Shown here: one piece after another, positions 1-11,263 of the stretch
Position numbering within the stretch: position 1 is the stretch's first letter
Layout of the letters: every line of letters starts with the position of its first letter
Source: Vigna angularis
Taxonomy: Eukaryota > Streptophyta > Magnoliopsida > Fabales > Fabaceae
Reading direction: 5' to 3'
Length of the DNA stretch: 64,000 bases
Assembly (NCBI RefSeq): GCF_016808095.1
Contig: NC_068971.1
Location: 15,419,501-15,483,500 of the forward strand
Notes under the pieces: generated by a model
Told to the model about the DNA's origin: nothing
The model's database searches: none
What the model saw: the letters and a program-made list of their open reading frames with translations, nothing else
Translations under genes and position numbers: made by a program

Positions 1-1660
1 AATGAAAGAAGAGCTTCATCTCAGTAGAAGGGAGTCCTATAGTTACAATCTCATGATGTTTTGCTTGCACAGAATAAAATTATCACTCAACAATTGGAAA
101 ATTTGACAAAGAAACTCTCTCAAATGCATAATGTTTCATAGGTTCAATAGAAACTCTGTGAACTATGTGGTGGTGATCATATCAATGGTCAATGTGTGTT
201 TCCAATAGAGACCCAAGAAGACGTCAACTATATGGGCAATCAATTACGCCAAGGTAATTTCAACCAAGGGTGGAAACCTCACCCAAGTATGGGTCAAGGT
301 CAATTTGTGCAATCTGGGCAAACAGGACAATTTAATAGACCACCGCAACAACAATCACAATGGCAATAGATATCTGCATTATCTGACAGAACTTCAAAGC
401 TTGAAGAAACTTTTCAACAATTTATGCAGGTAATTATCTCCAACCACAAGAGCACTGAAGTTGCTATAAGGAATTTGGAGATGCAGGTGGGCCAACTGGC
501 TAAGAAGTTGGAGGATAAATTTGAGAAGCAATTGGGGCTAATACTGAGGTTAACCCTAAGGAAGAATGTAAAGCTATTGTGAGCATAAGTGATGAGAGAG
601 TAAAGGAGAGAAAAGAAAGAGTTGAGTTGAAAGAAGAAAAAGAAGAGAGAATAGGTGAGGTTGAGAGAAAAAAGAAAGAAAAGAAGAGGGGAGAGAAAAG
701 ATTTGAGAAAATTGAAAAGATTCTTCCTTACCCTAAGGAGTGTGAAAAAATTGATAAAGAGAAGCAATATGAGCGTTTTAAGGAGATCTTCAAGCAATTG
801 GAGATTACTATGCCTTGACCGAAGCACTACAGCAAATTCTTGCTTATGCGAAGAACATGAAGAAAGTCCTCAAAAAGAAGAGATATTTAGATGAGGAAAC
901 TATTGATGTACAGGGCAATTGCAGTGTTATCTTGCAGAAGTCACTTCCTCCAAAAGTTAAAGATCTAGGAAGTTTTACTATTCCTTGCGTCATAGGAAAT
1001 GTTGAGATAGGGAAAGCCCTAATTGATATAGGGTTAAACATTAATTTGATGTCCTTATCTGTGCTTGAAAGGATTGGTGGTCTTAAAATGAAGCCTAATA
1101 AGGTTACTTTGCAATTGGCGGATGGATCTACCAAAAAGCCTTATGGTTGATTTTGTGGTAATGAAAATGGAGGAAGACATGAAGATTCCTATTATTCTTG
1201 GAAGACCATTCATGAAAACGGCCAAAGTAATCATCAATGTGGATGATGGGATGATAGCACTTAAAGACCGAGAAGTGGAGGTGATCTTTAATGTCTTCAA
1301 TGTGGAGCAGCAGATTCAAGTTAAGAAGAATAGTCATAAAGCTGCATATAAAGATGCACTAATGACTAGGCTTGAAGATGCTAAGCCGGTCAACAAAGGT
1401 AAAAAAATTTCTTATCATAGGTTAAGGAGGAAGAAAAAGATGGGAAGATGGTTCATCATGACTCGGTGGATGAACAACTCAAACTTGGCACACCGGTGAG
1501 ATTCAAGAACAAGTTGTGGGTTGTGAAAGAGTTCAAAGATAATGGAGTAATAGATATTGAAGCTTCGTATTCTAGAAGAGTCAAAAAGGTGGACAGGAAG
1601 TTGTTGATGATTTGGTGTGATGAAAGCAAGAGGAACACCAACATAGAAGATTGCACTTGA
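1..1660 (+). pseudogene. Athila-like Ty3/gypsy gag-protease remnant, pol deleted
   Basis: Broken retrotransposon coding region. A gag zinc knuckle of the form CX2CX3HX4C lies at about 157-195, followed by a Gln/Gly-rich tail and, from about 540 to 815, a Glu/Lys-rich charged stretch. A retropepsin-like domain follows (about 815-1300), with ALIDIG where the family has the catalytic DLGA or DTGA, then SLSVLERIG and later IPIILGRPF, the usual protease end. The frame is broken at 367 and 816 (stops) and shifts near 1148. After the protease the sequence passes directly to a short reading frame (1448-1657) that resembles the extreme C-terminus of pol, so reverse transcriptase, RNase H and integrase are absent. 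This looks like a non-autonomous, decayed Athila/Diaspora-type element; its 5' part lies outside the window. The family call comes from the knuckle, the protease and the downstream spacer, and is inference from memory of these families. Confidence 0.72.
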
Positions 1661-2967
1661 GCTTTATTGAGTCAAGCTACTGACGTTAAAGAAGCGCTTA
1701 TTGGGAGGCAACCCAATTTTCTAACATTTTTCTTGTTATTTGTTTCTGTTTTTAGAATAGGTTGTGATGTACTTGGCTAAAACTTATATCTGATGCAATG
1801 ATTTGATGATGTTGTGTTGTGATGAGTATTGCTTGATGATGCTCTTATAATGAGATGATGCATAAGATGCTGATATGCAGGTGGTTGCTCATAAGATGTG
1901 TGAACTGCATGATGTTATGATTGTGATTATGATGTTGAGCATGATGTTTATCTGAATTATCTGAAACTTTGAATTAGCTTGTATGTGAGGTTTTGAGCTC
2001 CAAAGTTTGTGTTGTGAATGATTTCTATTCCGTTGAAAGCATGAATGATTTTGCCCAGGTTTCTATGATTGAATCGCTTGCTTGCATGTGTCATATGATC
2101 AAGGCCATCTGTTGTTATCCCTTTTTAGCCAATGCATGATTTTAGTCCAACAAAAAGAGAACAATGTGTTCTACCCTTTGAACCTTGAGCCTTAAATCGT
2201 GAAATAAAACCCTTCATTGAAAATCTTTACCTTGAGTTAAGTTGAGAATATTTTGTGTGGTATTGATAAAGGTTCAAGTTTAGGGTGGGTTGTTGGGAAA
2301 AAGAAAATGAAAAGAATAAGCATTGAGTGAAGTATTGAGCAAATGAAAGCAAAGGAAAAAGAAAAGAAAGAAAGAAAAGCTCAATGCAAGGGAAAGTTGG
2401 AAATAAGTGAAATTGAGTTATTGGAAAAAGAGGTTGTGTTTGAAAAAAAAAATTTATGAATGACTCTCTTAACTCAAGGATTTTGTGATCCAGAAAAACC
2501 AATGTTGTTCTTACCCCAGCCACATTACAAGCCATGGAAAGTCCTTGTGATGATACTTGTTTGTGAGTGTGTTTGATTGTGGTTAAATGAAAGGAAATTT
2601 TGTTTTATGTGACATTAGGATAGTAGAGTGAAGGAGTTACCTCTATATACACCTGTGTGATTGAGTGAAACACTTTGACTGGTGAGGAGTAGTTCCATGA
2701 ATACATGATTACATTTATGCTTAGTTAATTGATCATTCATGAGAATAGCATTTGTTGGATATTATGTGATTTTTTGAGCACCATGATGAGTTGTTTGAAT
2801 CAAGGCATGTGTACATCTTGACTGAATTCTTTGTGATGAGCTTATTTCAGTAATTACTTGTCTTGAAAGAAAGAGTTTTGGAATGTGTGAACCATTGTAT
2901 TGATTGTTTGAAAGCTGAGTTATATCATGTTTGCTTGAGGACAAGCAAAGTCTTAAGTTTGGGGTTG
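1661..2967 (+). other. Untranslated 3' region and polypurine tract of the Athila-like element
   Basis: No gene is seen here. The segment starts with the motif TTGGGAGGCAACCCAA (1698-1713), which is characteristic of the region after pol in Athila-type elements. It is followed by T/G-rich sequence with many short ATGATG words. It ends in a purine-rich tract (2955-2967, AAGTTTGGGGTTG) directly before an LTR beginning TGATAACGG, which is where a polypurine primer should sit. Confidence 0.6.
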
Positions 2968-4065
2968 TGATAACGGTTGAAAATACCGTTATTTGATACT
3001 TAATTTTGATACTAAAAACACCCTTTATGACTTAGAAACTAGCTTAAAATCATGCTTTTGCTTTAGTTATGAGAATAAGAGAGTTGAAGGTGGAATTATT
3101 GGTTTTACGCTTTGTTTTCCTTGTTTTAACAGGAATTAGGATGGTTTGGAAGAAGAGTTGAAGTATCAAGGAGTTGGAACTCAGGAAAAGCTGGAAAATC
3201 ATCAGAGAGAAGGACCGCAGGTGGCGCCTGAGCGCCCTTTTGGAGGCCCTCAGCGCTGAAGTCTTGCCTTGGCACCTAAGCGCCCTTTTTGTGCCGCTGA
3301 GCTCCAGTTAGTACCGCAACTCACGCCTGGGCGCCCTTCCAAGGGCGTTGAGCGCAGATGCTTTCACAGTCACTCCTGGGCACCCTAAGTTTGGACATTG
3401 AGCGCCAGTCTCGTGGGCTTGGCCTTTTCATGTGCTCTATTTAAGGATTTGGACATCCTAGGCTTGGTATCTTTTGACAAAAGAGGCGCAAAAACACTCT
3501 CTTGGAGGCGGATTGGGAGGCAGAAGCTCTTATCTTCAACTTTTAGGGTTTTTCTATCTCATTCTTTTCCATTATTCATCTAGTTTCACCATGTCTATGG
3601 TGAACTAAACTTCAATTGTTGTTGGAGAAACGATGTAATCCTTTGAAACTCTCATTTATTGAAATGATTCTTATTTTAAATGCTTTGTTAATTAATTGTT
3701 AGGGTTTTTCCTCTATACTTTATGCTTGCTTTGTTTAACTCATTCATAGCATGATAATTGATTTTGTCGATATGGACACATACGGGAAAATCTAGATCTG
3801 GGGAATCTCTCCCAAAAGCAGTATTACCTAGACATAGGGATATGAGAGTTGGTTTCCTTTAAGCTTTTGTGCATTTATAATGCAGAATTAATTGCTAGGG
3901 AGACAAGACATTGTAAACTAGTAATTAAGGATAGGCTTTCTTCGTCGAGACATCGGGTCTAAAGTAAATTAGAAAGTGGCATTAACATTAATGAAAAAGA
4001 CAAATTCATAAATACATGAGAGTAGATAGGATAAGTCGAACCTCCAACAACATAATCATTCCATA
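2968..4065 (+). repeat. 3' LTR of the Athila-like element, truncated
   Basis: Starts TGATAACGG right after the polypurine tract. The part from about 3520 to 4065 is clearly homologous to 37316-37860, which shares the blocks GATATGGACACATACGG, CAAAAGCAGTATT and GAGACATCGGGT in the same order. The second copy continues past this point into a typical Athila LTR end, while this copy stops matching at about 4065, so the LTR is truncated by other DNA. Between about 3215 and 3410 it contains GC-rich, hairpin-forming repeats. Confidence 0.68.
3215..3410 (+). repeat. GC-rich palindromic repeat inside the LTR
   Basis: Four or so diverged copies of a GCGCC-T-GAGCGCCCTT word followed by a complementary AAGGGCG or GGCCCTCAGCGC arm. 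One perfect stem is CGCCCTT-CC-AAGGGCG (3331-3346). This block is strongly GC-rich in an AT-rich window and falls in the transcribed part of the LTR. Confidence 0.6.
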
Positions 4066-5059
4066 TTTTGTAATTGATTACAAGTCACAAAATGGCCTAC
4101 ACTTGTTTTAGGAATTCACCTAACTTGGTCATGACACCAACATTTGGTTTGTCCTCCACCATGGACTACCCAAACCTTAGTTTGGAAGCTCTACTCACAC
4201 TTCAACACTTAAAACATGTCTCATCCATTGAAGAAATATGAAAAAATTATGAAAAATGTCTTTGGTTAGTGGTGTTCCCACAGCTGGGTCCTGCTGAACA
4301 AGTTTTTGTACAAAACCATTTTTTTTCTTGTGTAATTGTTTTGCAGGGTTCTTGTAATCGAATACAAGTGTCAGAATACCCTGTACATTCCTGAAATCCA
4401 ATAAAACTTTTTCAATTCCTCAATCATATTGGACACTTTGTTTTTAACATTCCAAACAACAACTCATTTGACAATGCCAATAGGGAAAGGAATAACACTT
4501 CAAATAACATTCACAATAATGAATGTAAATCAAGATCCATCTTCATTAACATTAAAAAAAATGTTACAATACATTGTTTTGTTCATCTATGTACAATGAT
4601 CTTTTACTTTCTATAACAACTAAATACACAAATCACTCATTTTTCTCCCTATTTGCAGTGTACGGAGTTATAAGGGCTCTACTCTTGTATCGCTTTCTTG
4701 ATATGATCCTCATAAACCTCTATACAGTCAGTTGGTTGGTGTAAATGCCTCCCGAGCTTACAAAGGGAGTGTTCATGTGGGATTCTTCACGAGGCGTACT
4801 GTGTCCACCATCATCTTTATTCCTCTGTTTATTCTTCTCTTCAGCCAACTCTGCCTGTTTCTAATTCTTCAATTAGAGATTCTTGTTCCTCTAAAGTGCG
4901 CATAAAACTTTCTCTATGCTTTGTTTGTTTTTAGTTTTTCAGTGTTTGTTGGTCCTCTTTCTTAACCTCTCTAACTTTGCATGAAAATGTCTCCTTGCTT
5001 GAAGCACCAACATCATCACCCACCTGAAAATTAACAATAATTAACATAGTATACAAACA
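4066..5059 (-). pseudogene. Transposon-like gene remnant, 3' part (interrupted by a MULE)
   Basis: Between about 4680 and 5030 the minus strand shows short exon-like open stretches. One reads VGDDVGASSKETFSCK (about 4970-5024) after a good acceptor (TTTTCAG). Another contains STPREESHMNTPFVSSGG (about 4757-4810). The continuation lies on the other side of the MULE insertion, at 6884-7100. The composition resembles genes carried by plant CACTA or Ulp1-type transposons, but I cannot name the family. From 4066 to about 4670 I see no gene, only AT-rich sequence. Confidence 0.25.
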
Positions 5060-5068
5060 TTGATTTTA
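5060..5068. repeat. Left target-site duplication TTGATTTTA
   Basis: A 9-bp direct repeat, identical to 6875-6883, that exactly flanks the inverted termini of the element between them. Nine base pairs is the standard Mutator-superfamily duplication length. Confidence 0.9.
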
Positions 5069-6874
5069 GGCTTAATAGCCTCTTTTGTCCCAAGTTTTGC
5101 TCGATTGTGTCAATTTGGTCCTTGATTTTAAAAAAGTGTCAACTTGGTCTTCACTTATTAAATTTTGCATCAAAATTGTCCCCTCCGTTAAATAGAAATA
5201 AACGGCGTTAAAGATGGATGCTATGGCAGAAGACGTGACATTTTGTAGATATATTTATGCTGACGTGTCAGAGAATGAGTGCAGAGATGGAATTTAGGAG
5301 TGCTTTTGGATACAAAATACCCTTTAAACTTTTTTAATTACAAAATACCCTTTAAACTTTAACCTCCCTAAATCTCCCTGCACCTCTCCACAACTTTTTT
5401 AATTACAAAATACCCTTTAAACTTTAACCTTTATTTACTTTAACCTTATGCTCGCCTATGTCGAATTTCATTATGGCTTTGCCTCCGCCAACGTCCTCGT
5501 TGCAGCAGTCATCGGACAACGCAGAGTCTCCGCCATCCTCGGAATCGCCATCGTAGCCTTCACAGTCATCGCCTTTACCATCACCATCAACGTTACCACC
5601 ATCCCTAGAAATCTCTTCTCCTCCACCTACCGTATCTCCGCCGAAAAAATCTCCTCTGCCGGCACCGGAGAATTCCCCTCCTCCACAAACGCTGGTTCAT
5701 TCACTGCCACCACCAACTCCTTTTACTTCTCCACCACCTACCCCTTCTACTTCTCCACCACCTCCCCTTTCTCTGTCGCCACCTCCGCCAGATCAATCTT
5801 CTCCCCCGCCAAAACGTCCTTCGCCTTCTTCGTCACCGAGACTTTCAGCTCCACCACCTTCTCCCACACCTTCTCCCTTCTGCACAACCAAAATCGAAAT
5901 GGAGGTCGAGGTGTCGAATGCTTCCACTGACTACAGTCGTGATCCATGTCTGGATACTTACAAGATGACCAGAGGTAGAGTCAGGTCTGAGGCGAAATCT
6001 GTGGAGGGGTTGGTCTCTATCACGCGAAAGTAAGAAAGAGTCCACGGAGTGTAGAAAATGAGAGTAAGCCTCGTTGTTTTTGTCATAATCAAAGAGGTCT
6101 CCTTCATAGTGGAAATAAAAAATGAAGGTCTCTTCTCCATCGGTCGTCGACAGCGGCACCTCAACCACGCTCAAGAACACAACCAGCGTCGTGCAGCAAC
6201 CATAGCGTCATCCAAAACCCCAATCGAAAAGAGCCCCAAATTGTAGAACCGTAATCACGTAGAAACCATCCCCACCGCAAGAATCTTCATCGCGCATCAA
6301 CATCATGCCTCCTCAGACCTGCAAAGCAAGAGAACCAAACCAGAACGGATAAATCGCAACACAACCATTTGGAAATTTGGGTTGGCGGGGGCATAAGAAA
6401 GAGGGGTTTGGGGGGTGGGGGTGGTGATAGGGTGTGGGAGGCGGAGCGGGGCAGAAGGGGAAGTGAGAGAGGGAGCAAGTGGGATAGATATTCGGTGGAG
6501 GAGTGGGACGCCATTGCTGATTATCCATTACTAACTGCAACACTCTTTTTAGAAGAAGAAAAAGATTTGATCTGAGAAATGGGATGTCATTCTTAACTAT
6601 CACATTAATTATAATTAAAAGTAATTAAAAGAAAAAGATTAATCCAAATTAATTATAATTAAAGGAAATACTAAACACGTCACCACGCATACAATTTAAA
6701 AATGTCACGACTTCTGTCAGATCATCCATCCTTAACGCCATTTATTTTTATTTAACGGAAGGGACAATTTTGATGCAAAATTTAATAAGTGAGGACCAAG
6801 TTGACACTTTTTTAAAACCAGGGACCAAATTGACATAATCGAGTAAAACCGAGGACAAAAGAGGCTATTAAGCC
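5069..6874. mobile_element. Pack-MULE-like Mutator element with long TIRs
   Basis: An 1806-bp element flanked by an exact 9-bp duplication (TTGATTTTA). Its terminal inverted repeats are about 177 bp: 5069-5246 and, inverted, 6699-6874. Both start GGCTTAATAGCCTCTTTTGT and stay alignable to the word ACATTTT. The interior has no transposase. It carries a proline-rich coding fragment on the plus strand (5473-6033) and a G-rich segment (about 6370-6480). Near 5313-5435 there are three copies of ACAAAATACCCTTTAAACTT. Long TIRs, a 9-bp duplication and a gene-like cargo without transposase define a Pack-MULE. It sits inside an older transposon-like gene remnant (4066-5059 and 6884-7100). Confidence 0.88.
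5473..6033 (+). pseudogene. Captured proline-rich (PERK/extensin-like) coding fragment
   Basis: Reading from ATG at 5473, the plus strand encodes a Ser/Pro-rich protein with one in-frame stop at 5554-5556. It then stays open for 158 codons to TAA at 6031-6033. The open part is dominated by SPPP, PPPTP and SPPPPD words (for example SPPPPDQSSPPPKRPSPS), the style of extensins and of the extracellular domain of PERK receptor kinases. It then passes into a charged tail (KIEMEVEVSNASTDYSRD). There is no kinase domain or transmembrane segment. It lies wholly between MULE TIRs, so the simplest reading is a captured gene fragment that has since gained a stop. The parent gene is not identifiable from this sequence; low-complexity proline-rich coding could also come from another cell-wall protein. 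Confidence 0.5.
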
Positions 6875-6883
6875 TTGATTTTA
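6875..6883. repeat. Right target-site duplication TTGATTTTA
   Basis: Second copy of the 9-bp duplication flanking the MULE. Confidence 0.9.
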
Positions 6884-7110
6884 TCAACAAAGATCACTGA
6901 ATATACTACAACATACAAAACTCAAACAACAAACCACATACCACACTCGTCTCCATAACACATCTGATGAAGTTGTCACCCACATTTTTATTCAACCAAT
7001 GCAATATTCTAGGAAATATCTCTATAGGACCTTCGGGAGGAATGAAATGCTCACAAAACCAAACCTCAAATACATGAAAACACAAAATTTAGTCAAATTA
7101 CAGGAAGAAG
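6884..7110 (-). pseudogene. Transposon-like gene remnant, upstream exon
   Basis: The minus strand reads FEVWFCEHFIPPEGPIEIF then PRILHWLNKNVGDNFIRCV and meets a possible donor near 6935. The pattern (V/L)W(F/L)EH...PRI..W is seen in plant transposon-associated DUF1985/Ulp1-type and mobile-domain proteins. I treat it as the same remnant as 4066-5059, split by the MULE. The family is uncertain. Confidence 0.3.
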
Positions 7111-7119
7111 AACGGTGGT

Positions 7120-7512
7120 GTTCTTGACTTGGGGGTGTCTCAAAGGGTTAGACAGCAGAAGATGGTGTTCTTGCTACTAGTCTTGTTGTTTACTACCTAT
7201 ATTAGATTAGAGAGTTAGAGAGGTGTTTTATATTTTTGACGTGAGGTCTCTATAAAACCTTGTTGTAAAAACCTTGATCTTTATAGTGCATTTTCTTCTT
7301 GTGGTTTGAAGGACACTGGATGTAGGCTTGGTCGAACCAGTATAAAAACACAGCGTTTGAATTTTCTGATCCATACTCTCTTTTATTCATTCAATTAAGT
7401 TCTTTGCATATTCGATTAAGTTTCCGCTGCATTGTTAATATTTACCTTGTGATTCAAGAAAAGTGTAAAGGCAACACATTTTGTGAAAAAGATTTTATCA
7501 CCAATTCAACCC

Positions 7513-7570
<58 letters not shown>

Positions 7571-7600
7571 TTTTGGTGTGAGAAATTGAGTCATTCTATT
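7120..7600 (+). repeat. Copia (SIRE/Maximus-like) LTR fragment
   Basis: Contains the features of the downstream half of a SIRE-type LTR: TCTATAAAACCTTG and TATAAAAACAC words, TTTCCGCTGC (7421-7430) and GGCAACACATTTTGTG. It ends in a C-rich tract before TTTTGGTGTGAGAA. The solo LTR at 20152-20641 ends in the same way, with CAATTCACCCCCCTCTTGG. Confidence 0.55.
7514..7569 (+). repeat. Homopolymer run of 56 C
   Basis: Uninterrupted run of 56 cytosines, placed where related LTRs in this window have only six C before TCTTGGTGTGAG. It is most simply an expansion, or an assembly artefact, of that short tract. The opposite strand is a 56-G run, able to form quadruplexes. Confidence 0.95.
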
Positions 7601-7944
7601 TTAACACTTAGTTATGTGACTTCTCGAAGCACTTTGTCGAGCTCTCTAGATGTCTTGTTGAGTATACACTTAACTAAGCTTTACGAATGTCTTGCAGACC
7701 TTTTAACCTCTCCACTGTATAATTATAAATTTTGACATGTATATGTTTTCCTTTGCCACGTCACCTTGCTGCTAACATCGTTTCTGGAAAACTAACACTA
7801 AGGACTTGGTTGATGCATATTAACAAATTTAAGGACGAAATTGAAACTTTTTAAAAAGTGGGGTCCGAGTTGACACATTGTCCCCAAAGTGGGACCATCC
7901 AAGTAAATAAGCTCAAATACTAATAATGATGTCATGTGTGAGGA
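7601..7944 (+). other. Gene-free stretch with a MULE-type terminus
   Basis: No gene. From about 7800 to 7915 the sequence has the wording of the right end of a MULE TIR (GTTGACACATTGTCCCC, GGGACCA, AAGTAAATAAGC). The wording resembles, but is not identical to, the TIRs at 5069 and 28844. I found no matching left end, so this is an orphan terminus. Confidence 0.4.
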
Positions 7945-8440
7945 TTTGAGAAGAAGTGAAAGATAGAGGACGAAAACTTCGTTTGGAGATTACTTTTATA
8001 CTTATCTAGTTGAAAAGGATCCAACAAGTTTTTCAGAACTTGTTATTTCTCCTGATGCAACACATTGGGATAAGGTCATTATGATTGAAATTGAATCAAT
8101 TAAGAAAAGTAATACTTGTACCTTAATAGATTTGCCAAAAAAAAAAGCGAAACTCATTGGTTTTAAGTGAATCTTTAAGAAAAAATATCATTCTGATGGA
8201 TCCATAGAGAAGTATAAGGCAATATTAGTAGCAAAAGGTTCTACCCGAAAACTCAACATAGATTACTTTGATACTTTTTCCCCTTTGATTAGGATTTCCT
8301 CTATTCAGGTATTGTTAGCTCTATATTCATAAACTAGTGATACACCAAATAGATGTTAAAACCACTTTTCTAAATTGTGAGTTAGAGGAAGAAATTTATA
8401 TGACTCAACCTAGAGGAAGTGTCCTACAAGTATTTAAGGG
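7945..8440 (+). pseudogene. Ty1/copia reverse transcriptase fragment
   Basis: Conceptual translation across several frames and stops shows the N-terminal part of a copia reverse transcriptase: NTCTLIDLPKKKAKLIGFK, then IFKKKYHSDGSIEKYKAILV, AKGSTRKLNIDYFDTFSPL and ISSIQVLLAL. The order matches the family's (WKLV/IDLP...G.KWIFKKK...GSIEKYKARLVAKG...YFDTFSPV). It breaks off after a MTQPRGS-like segment at about 8430. At least two stops and a frameshift make it non-functional. Confidence 0.85.
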
Positions 8441-10800
8441 TGTGACCTTAATCGCTTCATCTCCGAATTGGTTGTCACGAATCATGGAAGACACCTAAAT
8501 TTCTCAACAACTCCACCTTTTCACAATTCATGCACAAAAGTTTTATCTTATCCTCCTAACGTGTAAATCTATTGTGTTGCATAGATTTAATCGCAAGGGT
8601 CTTTTTAACCGTACAGATCTTACCCAATTTCAACCTTAAGGATCGCAACAACTAATATTAAACGTTGTGTTTCTTCTCCACAAGTCAAAGAAATGAGCGG
8701 TTCCTTCGTGGGTTTATAAACAGGAGCTCATACTTTCCTCGAAGAAACACCACACATTTTTTTCTTTCCTTTACATCTCTCTGATTCTCTTTCTCTCTCC
8801 TTATTAAATCCTAAGTTATTTACTCTTTAAGATAATTTATTGCTAGTTTTTTAGTTTCTTAGAAAATTCGAGAAGTTCATGTTATATATGGGTTATTTTC
8901 TTTCCTTTTCATCTTCTCTCTCATTCTCTTTTTGTCTCCTTACTAAATCCTAGGTTATTTACTATTTAAGATATTTTTTTGTTAATTTTTTAGTTTATCA
9001 AAAAATCCAAGAAGTTCATGATATATCCTAAAGCAACACATCGTAGGTAGGACACGCTTCAAAAAATATAATTTATTTATGCTTTTTATTAACATTTACA
9101 ACACTCAGTGAATGTCTAATAGACCTAATGATCAAGTATATTGGTCAAGTTATATTTAATCTAATCAACAAAGTGAATTTAACTTAGGCTTGATCCAATT
9201 TAAATGGGATTTGAGAAAAAATTCAAATTTAATTAATTTAATCAATATGAATTATTGGTCCAATCTAGATAAATTAGAATTAGACTATATTTTGAAAAAA
9301 TTAATTTATGTCCCGTAAACAAATGTGCAACAAGCGAACACGTATTATATGGGTGACAAATGAATTTCAAGTAAATCAACCCATATAATTCATATTTAGA
9401 TTAAATTGTCTTTTTGTTTTCTTCCTCATTTCCATAATCTTTAAAATGATTATTATATCTTTATTATTATATTCTTTCTATCATCATGGAATATTTAAAT
9501 AGTGATTTCTAATTATGTATTACATAATAATGGTATGAGAAAATTCAGATAAATAATCCATCTATTTCTTCGTAAAGCTGAGGTATGGTGTCGATAATGT
9601 TGTTAATAAGATTCCTTATTTATGATTTATGCTGTATTTATGTCTTGGTGTCTTCGTAACGCTGAGGTATTAGAAATTCACCTCTATATAAAGAGTATAT
9701 AAACAACTAGCATTTGGTGACTAGATGTTTTGGAATAAAGGTTGAGAAAAGTTGTGGGTTTATTTTATGACATTTTAAAATTATAAAGTTGATTTGAAAG
9801 ATTTAAAAAAAAATGAAAGAAGTTGTGGATTCTAACAAAACACTAAGAACTAAATTTAAAGTCTAACTCTTACAAAAGGAGATATTTTAATCCTTAACAT
9901 GTGAAGGGCAAGTAGTAATCACGAAACAAATGGCTATTGTGAAAATAACATTAGCTTCTTTCTTCATCTATTCAAAATTGTCATTTTATAATGTAGTTTC
10001 ACACAAATACTTTTCCAAAGGCACACCTAATGATTTATCATTCGAAATTGAATTGTTCAGTAAAAGTGGGATAAACTATAAAATCACTTAACATAACTTA
10101 CACTCTCGCGGACATATATGGCATATTTTTCTTGAATGTCCCGTAATTTTTAATCATAACAATGTTCTAAAACGAATCTTCAAATACTAAAATATCAAAT
10201 TTATCAGAATTGCATAATAATTTTAATACGAATTTTCATTATTTTTCATCAACTTCTTATATAGAGATTATTCCTTTGCTAAATTACATCAATTTTTTAA
10301 TATTAATTTCTATTTTTATAAATTATTTTAATCCATAAATTGTCAAAATAACAAATTAAATAAAAATATTAATTGACGTTGTTAACATAATGTTCACAAT
10401 AAATGAAAATTTGACAGATGACAAACACGTTAACACGATGAATGTTTAAAAAATATTTTTTAAGTACATATAATTTATATTACAAATTCTGGATTGCATT
10501 TCAATTTCAATTGATCCTTTCTAGAACATTTGTGATCCAAGCCAACAAACATAGCCTTTTTCTCCTCTCTAATTTACTTCTTCTCTTATTGTTATATCAA
10601 TTATAATGCTTTGTTTGGTTTCTAAGAGACTCTGTAAACTGCTTTTCATCAAGGATCCACAGGGAATTTGGGAACCCCTCAACTCTACCAGTAAAAAATG
10701 CCTTAGTTTTTTTCGAAAGTGCATCAATATGAATTGAATTCACAATAATTTTAGTTAACTTCAACATAACCTTTTTAACATAAATCTATTACTTTCATAT
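8441..10800. other. AT-rich intergenic DNA with a local duplication
   Basis: No gene supported. About 8755-8885 and 8888-9016 are two adjacent diverged copies of a roughly 130-bp unit: each has CTCTCTC/TTTCTTTCC, AAATCCTA-GTTATTTACT, and ends (G/C)GAGAAGTTCATG or CAAGAAGTTCATG. Two short copies of CTTCGTAA-GCTGAGGTAT occur at about 9571 and 9654. The rest is AT-rich and unremarkable. Confidence 0.5.
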
Positions 10801-11263
10801 TACAAGTAATTTAAACAAAACAAAAGATTTGGAAATTACAGGGAAGGTTTGAAAAGAACACCAACACGTACCAAAGTTGGTGGAAGATGATTTCTCTAGC
10901 TCCTTGTTATAAAAAACCTGTTCTGCTATTTTCAATCTAGTCCAGCCTTGAAACACGCATCTAAAAAGCTGCAACTTTGGAATACCGGAATAAAATTTTC
11001 TCACAAACAAAAAGTTTCAAAACTGGACTGATTATAGAAATCAGCTCGAAACATATTCTTTTCAAACCGGTTCAGAAACAGTCCCACGCCTATAACTAAA
11101 ATGTTCAAAGGTAAAATTACAGTTAGAATTAATGTCAGGATACTATACTAAAATTCATATCCAAGAAAAATACAATTTGGTGAACAATGTACCAAATTTG
11201 AAAAAGGAGGCTCGAAAATGAAATGAAAATCTTCTTTCATTTTTTCTGGAGGACTGGGATAAC

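Noticed and set aside
7404..7589. Open frame encoding a run of prolines
   Set aside because: It is just the translated 56-C homopolymer plus LTR sequence.
7800..7915. Complete MULE at this position
   Set aside because: Only one terminus is recognisable; no inverted partner or 9-bp duplication was found.
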